From: Hymenobacter gelipurpurascens
GTDB taxonomy: Bacteria > Bacteroidota > Bacteroidia > Cytophagales > Hymenobacteraceae
Direction of reading: 5' to 3'
Assembly: GCF_900187375.1 (NCBI RefSeq)
Contig: NZ_FYEW01000001.1
Span: 496,001-560,000, forward strand
DNA length: 64,000 nt
A model generated the notes under the pieces. It saw only the letters and a program-made list of their open reading frames with translations. It had not been told where the DNA came from and made no database searches. Below, one piece after another: positions 58,192 through 64,000 of the stretch. A program made the translations under genes and the position numbers. Within the stretch, counting starts at the first letter, position 1. The number at the start of each line of letters is the position of its first letter.

Positions 58192-58255
58192 GAAAGGACC
58201 TTATCAGGCCCGCACGACTGGCCTAGGGCCCTGTGCTGGCCTGATAAGGTCCTTC
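58192..58255 (-). terminator. Hairpin terminator after the sugar transporter
   Basis: GAAAGGACCTTATCAGGCC (58192-58210) pairs with GGCCTGATAAGGTCCTTC (58238-58255); an ACTGGCCTAG word and GGGCCC fill the loop. It separates the sugar transporter from murB. Confidence 0.75.
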
Positions 58256-58295
58256 ACTTCACCCCGAAAGGCAGGCTGAATTGAACCAGAAAAGC

Positions 58296-59696
58296 TTAGC
58301 GTACGCGGTACCCACGCAGGGCGTAGAAGAAGAGGTAAGCGTAGCACAGTGCTGGCAGAATGAAAGCCACCCGTAGGCCACCTCCGTTGGTGGCAATCCA
58401 GCCCATGAGAGGCGGAACGATGGCCCCACCCACAATGGCCATAATCAGGTAAGACGAGCCTTGCTTGGTGAACTGGCCCAGGCCTTTGATGGCCATGGGG
58501 AAGATAACGGGCCACATGATGGCGTTGCAGAGGCCGCAGAGGACGATCATCCAGAGGGCCGCCTCACCACTGGAAAGCATGGAGGCTACTACCAGCGCTA
58601 CACCGGCTGCGCACACTCCCACCAGCATCTTCCGGTCGTTGAAGCGCTGCAGGAGCGGAATGCCCACGATGCGGCCGACCATCACGCCAAACCAATAGGA
58701 GGCCACGAGTACGGCACCCACGGCTTTGGTGAATCCCGCTGTGGTGTCAATGGGGGCTGGCGACTTGCCAAACAGCACCGAGGCGAAGTTGGTAACAACA
58801 TTCAGGCCGCGTACTAACTGCTGCGTGAAGCCGCTGAGCTGCGTGATGCCCTGCGACTCGCCGTAACGAATGAGGAAAGAGCCTAGGCCAACCTCTACGC
58901 CCACGTACAGGAATATGGCCCCGATGCCGAGCACGAGGTGCGGAAAGTCGAGGGCGGAGCGGCGGTTGGCGGTAGCGGGCAGCGCGTCGGCTGCGTCGCC
59001 GGCGGGCAGGCTTTCAATTTCGGGCAGGCGCAGCAGGAAGAAGATGCCGGCCAGCGCCACCAGGAAACCCGCTAGGCCTAGGTAAAGCGGCTTGATGAGG
59101 GTGGCTTCTTCGGTGAGGCGCTGCTGCAGGGGCAGCGTAGCCAAGCGTGCTTTCAGGACCTCGGAAGTTCCGAACAGAATGGCCCCACCTATCAGCGGCG
59201 AAATAGTGCCGCCCAGGCCGTTGGCTACGCCCACAATACTTACCCGGCTGGCCGCACGGTTGGCAGGCCCTAGCACTGATACGTAGGGGTTGGCGGCTAC
59301 TTGCAAGAGCGTGATACCGGCACCTAATAGGCCTAGCGCCGTCAGGAACAGGCCGAAGGTGCGAGAGTTGGCGGCAGGCACAAACATCACGGCGCCGGCG
59401 GCCATCACCAAGAGGCCTAGCACAATGCCGCGCTGGTAGCCTAGCCGTTTCAGGACATAGCCGGCCGGCAGCGACATCAGGAAATACGCCCCGAAAAACG
59501 CTGACTGCACCAACGACGACTGCAAATCGGTGAGCTGGCAGATGTCCTTGAGGTAGGGCATCAGCACGTCGTTGAAATTCGTGACGGCACCGAACAGGAA
59601 GAACAGGCTCGTCATGGCTGCCATGGGGAGCAGGTAGCTGCTGGCCGTGGCGCTGGAAGCTGTGGTGGGAGAGGAGGAAGTAATAGGAGCAGCCAT
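58296..59696 (-). CDS. Sugar:H+ symporter, FucP/GluP-type MFS
   Basis: 466 residues, twelve predicted helices. The N-terminus SLFFLFGAVTNFNDVLMPYLKDIC and the loop QSAFFGAYFLMSLPAGYVLKRLGYQRG are diagnostic of the fucose/glucose-galactose permease family; LQVAANPYVSVLGP is the conserved helix-4 motif. It imports a monosaccharide across the inner membrane; glucose, galactose or fucose cannot be distinguished. It is followed by its own hairpin terminator. Confidence 0.93.
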   Translation of the reverse strand: MAAPITSSSPTTASSATASSYLLPMAAMTSLFFLFGAVTNFNDVLMPYLKDICQLTDLQSSLVQSAFFGAYFLMSLPAGYVLKRLGYQRGIVLGLLVMAAGAVMFVPAANSRTFGLFLTALGLLGAGITLLQVAANPYVSVLGPANRAASRVSIVGVANGLGGTISPLIGGAILFGTSEVLKARLATLPLQQRLTEEATLIKPLYLGLAGFLVALAGIFFLLRLPEIESLPAGDAADALPATANRRSALDFPHLVLGIGAIFLYVGVEVGLGSFLIRYGESQGITQLSGFTQQLVRGLNVVTNFASVLFGKSPAPIDTTAGFTKAVGAVLVASYWFGVMVGRIVGIPLLQRFNDRKMLVGVCAAGVALVVASMLSSGEAALWMIVLCGLCNAIMWPVIFPMAIKGLGQFTKQGSSYLIMAIVGGAIVPPLMGWIATNGGGLRVAFILPALCYAYLFFYALRGYRVR

Positions 59697-59861
59697 GCGA
59701 GGCGAGGTAGGGAGAAAATAAGAGGCTTAAAGATAGAAAGACGCCGCACAACGCCCGCTACCACCAGGCGGGGCCGGAAGCTAACCGGAGTAAGTGGCCT
59801 AGCAGCGGTAGAAAGCCAAATGCCCGGCAACAACATCTTTGCAACAGAGGAGAGGTGTGCG

Positions 59862-60521
59862 CTAGGCCACCTCAGCAGGAGCGGAGCCCTTAAGGTAGCG
59901 CCAGGTGAAAACGGCCCCAATGGCCCCGGCGGTGGGCGCCACCACATACAGCCAAACATGTTCCAGATGGCCCGAAACCAAGGCAGGAGCAAGGGAGCGG
60001 ACGGGGTTCATGGAAGCACCGCAGATGGGACCGGCAAACATGGCTTCCAGCAGCACTACGCCCCCAATGGCCAAGCCCGCGAACATGCCTTGCTCCTTGG
60101 AGCCGTGCGCCACGTTCATCACCACCAGCATCTGAAAATAGGTCAGGATAAACTCCAGCACGAAGGACTGCATCTCTGAGCCTTTGGGCATGGTGGCGCC
60201 CAGCAACACATTAGCCGGAAACAGAAACCGCAGGGTAGCGCTGGCCAGCACGGCGCCCACCACCTGGCTAATGATGTAGGGTAGCACCTCCCGCGCCGGA
60301 AACTTGCGCGCTACCGCAAACGCAATAGAAACCGCCGGGTTGAAATGAGCGCCTGAGATGTTGCCCAAGGCGTAAATCATGGAAGTGACAACTAGCCCGA
60401 ACGTAATGGCAATGCCCACATGCGTAACGGTGCCGCCCGTTTCCTGATTGATAATGATTGCCCCGGTCCCGCAAAAGATGATGGCAAAGGTGCCGAGAAC
60501 CTCGGCCAGATATTTAGGCAT
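59862..60521 (-). CDS. Aquaporin/MIP channel
   Basis: 219 residues with six helices. Two pore half-helices carry GAHFNPAVS and GASMNPVRS, so the second NPA box is NPV. The opening YLAEVLGTFAIIFCGTGAIIIN is typical of bacterial MIP proteins. It facilitates water or small-solute flux through the inner membrane; water versus glycerol selectivity is not clear. An in-frame ATG 10 codons earlier is an alternative start. Confidence 0.92.
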   Translation of the reverse strand: MPKYLAEVLGTFAIIFCGTGAIIINQETGGTVTHVGIAITFGLVVTSMIYALGNISGAHFNPAVSIAFAVARKFPAREVLPYIISQVVGAVLASATLRFLFPANVLLGATMPKGSEMQSFVLEFILTYFQMLVVMNVAHGSKEQGMFAGLAIGGVVLLEAMFAGPICGASMNPVRSLAPALVSGHLEHVWLYVVAPTAGAIGAVFTWRYLKGSAPAEVA

Positions 60522-60599
60522 GATGACGGGCAAGATAGAGCCGAAAAACACGGAAGCACCTGCGCTTGGAGGCGTTGCTAGGCCACTGAATGCTCTGGC

Positions 60600-61622
60600 C
60601 TAGAGCGGAAACTGTTCCCGAAGCCGCTGGTAGCCAGGGTGGTCATCGAGGCTGGTGAGGCTCTCAAACATACTGATGAACGTGCGCACCAGCTCGGGGT
60701 CGGCCGTTTGCATAGCGCGAGTTTCGGCCACCCGGTCGAGATTATACTGGCCTAGGAACACCACCAGGGCCCGGAACGGCTCTTTGGCCTCGGCATTGAA
60801 GCGCAGAAACAACTGTAGCGGCAGCACTGGCAGATGCTGGTGCGGCGCCAGGCCCGCTGCCTGCTGCTCAGAGTGTTCCGAGAAAGTCATAAACGTTTCC
60901 TGAATCTGGCGGAGGGTGGCCAGGTGCTCTTCCCGATGCTCTTTCCAGTGTTCTTCCGTTACGGGCACATTGGGGTGGAACTGCTGCCACACGCCCTCCA
61001 CGAAATAGTGCAGGTGTCCGTGCTTGTCGAAGGTGGGCGGAACCGCGGCCGTAGCATCCTCAACAGCAAGGGTGGCTAGGTAGAACTCTCGGGCATCGCG
61101 GGCACGCTCCAACAGCAAATCGTGAATGCGGTTGGTGAGGGCTCGCATTTCCCGCTGGTTGAGCGGGGGCTGATGATGTCGGGCATAGAAAGTGCCAATG
61201 GCGGCCGAGTCCGTCATCACGGCCAGAAACTCACTGTCCTTTGCTTCGGCCAGAAACTCGGCTATTTCCCCCATAATCGGCTGAAAGCCTTTGTACAGCT
61301 CCCGGGTGGCGTCACTGATAGTGACTACGGCAGTCTTGATCTGCTCTTCTACTGCACTGCTGCTTTCCACCAGCTGGCGGGTTTCGTGCACCAGCTCCTG
61401 CATCTGAGCCATGGCTTCATCGGTCTTACGGGAGGCGTCATCTGCCGACTTCCAGCTCTGAAACGCCACGAAGAAGGCTAGAAAGGAAGCCACGCTTCCA
61501 ATGATGGAGTAGTGGCCACCCAGGGCGTCGTAGGCCGTCAGCCCGACCACAATCAGCCCCAGAAACAAGATCAAATAAAACAGAGAGCTTTTATTGGGGT
61601 CGAAGAGGAAGGAGGGGCGCAT
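60600..61622 (-). CDS. Membrane protein of unknown function with coiled coil
   Basis: 340 residues, not recognised. Two transmembrane helices (about 14-31, LFYLILFLGLIVVGLTAY; about 38-55, YSIIGSVASFLAFFVAFQS) are followed by a heptad-rich segment (about 60-125, SADDASRKTDEAMAQMQELVHETRQLVE in part) and a soluble, mostly helical domain with a His/Glu-rich stretch (TEEHWKEHREEHLATLRQIQ). This arrangement suggests a membrane-anchored oligomer. Its stop TAG is part of a GGCCTAG word. No catalytic motif is seen, and the neighbours give no clue. Confidence 0.8.
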   Translation of the reverse strand: MRPSFLFDPNKSSLFYLILFLGLIVVGLTAYDALGGHYSIIGSVASFLAFFVAFQSWKSADDASRKTDEAMAQMQELVHETRQLVESSSAVEEQIKTAVVTISDATRELYKGFQPIMGEIAEFLAEAKDSEFLAVMTDSAAIGTFYARHHQPPLNQREMRALTNRIHDLLLERARDAREFYLATLAVEDATAAVPPTFDKHGHLHYFVEGVWQQFHPNVPVTEEHWKEHREEHLATLRQIQETFMTFSEHSEQQAAGLAPHQHLPVLPLQLFLRFNAEAKEPFRALVVFLGQYNLDRVAETRAMQTADPELVRTFISMFESLTSLDDHPGYQRLREQFPL

Positions 61623-61793
61623 GGCAGGAGCGGGGAGGTGGAAGGGCAGACGCTGGCTTGGCTAGGGGAGGCCCGTTGCCGTGTCAACCAATGTCCGGAT
61701 TCAGCAGCAAGATGCAAAGTTGCGGCCTACTACCGTTTCACGCGCTACTTTCCCGACCTTTGCCGCTTCACTTTGCAACTTCACCCGCTTCCC

Positions 61794-62981
61794 ATGGCCG
61801 ATAACCGCCGATCCGCTTCCTTTTACATGACCGCCACCACCCAATTTGGGTTGGAAGAAGTGCTGGCCGAAGAACTTCGCCAGCTTGGAGCGAAGATTGA
61901 GAAGGTTGGACAGCGCGCCATTGAGTTTACGGGCAATACCCAGCTGCTTTACGAAGCCTGCCTGTGGTGCCGCACGGCCATGCGCATCCTGAAGCCCTTC
62001 GCCGATTTCTATGCCCGCGACGAAAAAGCGCTGTATCGCGAGGTCGGCCGCATCGATTGGAGCAAGTACATCCGGCAGGACCAGACGTTTGCCATCACGG
62101 CCGTCGTGAACAAGTCCTCGTTTGAGCATTCCCTCTTTGTGGCTCAGCTCACCAAGGATGCCATTGTGGATCAGTTCCGCAACCGCACCGGCGAGAGGCC
62201 TAGCGTGGATGTGAAGAACCCCGACATTCGTCTGCACCTGCACATGATTGAAAATGAGGTGATCCTGAGTTTGGATGCCTCCGGCGAATCATTGCACAAG
62301 CGTGGGTATCGTCAGCAAACCAACGTGGCTCCCCTCAATGAGGCCCTGGCTGCCGGCCTGTTGCTGCTCACAGGCTGGGACGGCAAGAAGCCACTCATAG
62401 ACCCTATGTGCGGCTCCGGCACCCTACTCACCGAAGCAGCCCTAATTGCCCAGCGCATTGCGCCCGGCCTCTACCACCAAGGCAAGTTTGGCTTCGAGAA
62501 CTGGGCCGATTTTGACTCCGCCTTGTGGGAATCGGTGCAGATGGATGCGCGTCAGATGCGCCTAGAGGAACCCCAGGCCTACATTGCCGGCTCCGATTTG
62601 TCGCGCGAGTTCATTGAGCTAGCCCGCGAAAACGTGGCCGCTGCTGATCTGGAAGACTTCATTCGGCTGGGCGTGCGCGATGTGAAGGAAGCCAAAGCCC
62701 CCGCCAAAGAAGAGCCCGGCATCGTCATCATGAATCCGCCCTACGGCGAGCGAATTGGCGACGAGCTGGAGATGGACGCCTTATACAAAACCATCGGCGA
62801 CACACTAAAATCCGGATTTCAGGGGTATGATGCCTACATTTTCACTGGCAATTTGGAAGCGGCCAAGCGCATCGGCCTGAAAACTTCTCGTCGCATTCCC
62901 CTCTATAATGGCCCCATCGACTGCCGCCTGCTCAAATATGAGCTATATCAGGGCACGCGCAAAGTGAGCAAGCCGCAGTAA
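61794..62981 (+). CDS. THUMP-domain class I RNA methyltransferase (RlmL/YpsC-like)
   Basis: 395 residues. The N-terminal THUMP domain (about 10-165) includes ATTQFGLEEVLAEELRQLG and ERPSVDVKNPDIRLHLHM; the Rossmann methyltransferase domain has IDPMCGSGTLLTEAAL for SAM and NPPYGERIG as the catalytic N6/N2 motif. It resembles the 23S rRNA guanine-2445 N2-methyltransferase part of RlmL and YpsC-type enzymes without the RlmK fusion. ATG 61794 starts the conserved domain; the long open frame upstream overlaps the divergent membrane-protein gene and is not used. Confidence 0.93.
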   Translation: MADNRRSASFYMTATTQFGLEEVLAEELRQLGAKIEKVGQRAIEFTGNTQLLYEACLWCRTAMRILKPFADFYARDEKALYREVGRIDWSKYIRQDQTFAITAVVNKSSFEHSLFVAQLTKDAIVDQFRNRTGERPSVDVKNPDIRLHLHMIENEVILSLDASGESLHKRGYRQQTNVAPLNEALAAGLLLLTGWDGKKPLIDPMCGSGTLLTEAALIAQRIAPGLYHQGKFGFENWADFDSALWESVQMDARQMRLEEPQAYIAGSDLSREFIELARENVAAADLEDFIRLGVRDVKEAKAPAKEEPGIVIMNPPYGERIGDELEMDALYKTIGDTLKSGFQGYDAYIFTGNLEAAKRIGLKTSRRIPLYNGPIDCRLLKYELYQGTRKVSKPQ

Positions 62982-63025
62982 AGTGGCCTAGCCGCAATAC
63001 CCAGAACATCCTTCTCTCCATCCCA

Positions 63026-63120
63026 TCATCCTGAGTAAAGCGAAGAATCTTTTCACGTGAACACGTGGCCCTAGGCCAGTTGTGTAAACAAGGGAAGGTA
63101 CTTCGCTCTTCTCAGGATGA
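63026..63120. repeat. REP-like repeat of a second type (TCATCCTGAG ... CTCAGGATGA)
   Basis: TCATCCTGAGTAAAGCGAAG (63026-63045) and its near reverse complement (63101-63120, 18 of 20 positions) enclose a 55-base loop containing CTAGGCCAGT at about 63071. Related in layout to the 1100 and 55887 hairpins. The remaining 62982-63282 spacer carries three further copies of the CTAGGCCACT word and no gene. Confidence 0.75.
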
Positions 63121-63282
63121 CCTGTTTAGGAATAGGATAGAATCTGGCACCCATGACCTCTCCATCAGATGTAGGAAGCACTGATGCAGGGTAGTACTCC
63201 GATTTTTTCCGCTAGGCCACTAACTTACCAGTGCCTGCTAGGCCACTGGCTTCCTGCTCTCCCCAATTCCCACGTTTCTGTC

Positions 63283-64000
63283 ATGAAGAATACAGTTGTT
63301 TGCCTGCTACTAGCGGCCTCGGTGCTACCGCTGGGGGGTACGGCACAGTCTATTACGCGCCTGAATCCCACCAATTGGTGGGTAGGCATGAAAAACACCA
63401 ATGTGCAAGTGCTGGTATACGGTCCCAGCGCCGGAACCCTGGCGTACACAATCAACTATCCGGGGGTAAAGCTGGTGAAGGCCAACACGGTAGAAAACCC
63501 GAACTATGCCTTTCTGGACCTGGCCATTGCGTCCACGGCCAAGCCCGGCACCGTGAAGATTGTGGGCAAAAAAGGCGCCCAAACTATTACCCAGAACTGG
63601 GAGCTAAAGGCCCGCGACAACGCACCGAAAGGGCAGGGCGTCACGTCCGCCGACTTCATCTATTTGGCTATGCCCGACCGGTTTGCCAACGGTGACCCCA
63701 GCAACGACAAGTTCGCGGACCTGGCCGACCCCAATGCCGACCGCAGCAACCCCTTTTATCGCCACGGCGGCGACTTGCAGGGAGCCGCTCAGCATATCGG
63801 CTACCTCAAAGACCTTGGGGTAACGGCGGTGTGGTTTACGCCCGTGCTGGAAAACAACCAGCCCCTCACCAATGAAGGCGGCAACATGCGCTCGGCGTAT
63901 CATGGCTATGGCTTCACGGATCATTATGTGATAGACAAGCGCCTGGGCGGCAATGAGGCCTACAAGGCCTACGTACAGCAAGCCCACACTGCCGGTCTGA
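63283..64000 (+). CDS. GH13 alpha-amylase/neopullulanase-like enzyme, N-terminal part (runs off window)
   Basis: 239 residues are visible and the frame is open at the window end. Signal peptide MKNTVVCLLLAASVLPLGGTAQ, then a cyclomaltodextrinase-type N-terminal beta domain (RLNPTNWWVGMKNTNVQVLVYGP in part), then the start of the GH13 barrel: YLAMPDRFANGDPSND, the strand LGVTAVWFTPVLENN, and YHGYGFTDHYVIDKRLGG matching conserved region I surroundings. The catalytic Asp/Glu regions lie beyond the window. Likely a periplasmic enzyme acting on starch or maltodextrin, as SusA-like proteins do. Confidence 0.93.
   Translation, partial: MKNTVVCLLLAASVLPLGGTAQSITRLNPTNWWVGMKNTNVQVLVYGPSAGTLAYTINYPGVKLVKANTVENPNYAFLDLAIASTAKPGTVKIVGKKGAQTITQNWELKARDNAPKGQGVTSADFIYLAMPDRFANGDPSNDKFADLADPNADRSNPFYRHGGDLQGAAQHIGYLKDLGVTAVWFTPVLENNQPLTNEGGNMRSAYHGYGFTDHYVIDKRLGGNEAYKAYVQQAHTAGL

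Overview
The window is most likely chromosomal DNA from a Hymenobacter-like member of the Bacteroidota (order Cytophagales). This is an inference from the moderately high GC content, promoters with a TAnnTTTG or TAnnTTCG -7 box (clearest at the two tRNA genes and at gap), the near absence of Shine-Dalgarno sequences, a MutS2 that starts MILPQNFEQKIGF, and Bacteroidota-typical CAZyme families. Almost all genes are ordinary chromosomal genes. I see no phage, insertion sequence, CRISPR array or rRNA.

Layout. 0-9.4 kb: a glucuronoarabinoxylan and pentose utilisation run, all on the + strand: xylose isomerase (cut by the window start), GH51 arabinofuranosidase, GH10 xylanase, GH115 alpha-glucuronidase and GH127/146 beta-L-arabinofuranosidase. 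A transaldolase/phosphoglucose isomerase fusion that would receive the resulting pentose carbon faces it. 12.8-15.4 kb: overlapping genes for a membrane-anchored DEDDh exonuclease and a cNMP/CBS/nucleotidyltransferase protein. 15.5-26.2 kb: mainly minus-strand housekeeping and envelope genes (lipoprotein, mutM, PhzF, metalloprotease, ABC exporter, MFS-monooxygenase fusion, a large unknown outer-membrane protein). 26.9-34 kb: an accessory stretch with two paralogous cupins, an aldo/keto reductase beside the remnant of another, an acetyltransferase, a multiply broken carboxylesterase, and AraC and Crp/Fnr regulators. 34-39.7 kb: a PaoABC-like molybdenum aldehyde oxidoreductase operon and a zinc alcohol dehydrogenase, whose promoters share an AraC-type direct-repeat operator at identical spacing. 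40.7-47.1 kb: two tRNA-Glu genes in identical 117-bp blocks enclosing GH15, a trehalose-6-phosphate synthase/phosphatase fusion and a dicarboxylate symporter. 47.3-64 kb: gap, lipid kinase, SUI1-like factor, kdsB, LysM protein, mutS2, rlmF, murB, a sugar transporter, an aquaporin, a THUMP methyltransferase and the start of a GH13 amylase.

The strongest unexplained signal is a short interspersed word, A(G/C)TGGCCTAG. I counted about 45 exact copies by eye on the two strands, where base composition predicts fewer than one. It occurs inside genes, in intergenic DNA, over stop codons, and as head-to-head palindromes. Its distribution resembles a DNA-uptake or genome-signature word. No exact copy was seen between about 24.8 and 38.5 kb, the same stretch that carries both pseudogenes, which suggests that part was acquired more recently. 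A second repeat class consists of long REP-like hairpins built on GTCATGCTGAG...GAAGCATCTC, found in at least four intergenic regions, with a related fifth one at 63.0 kb.
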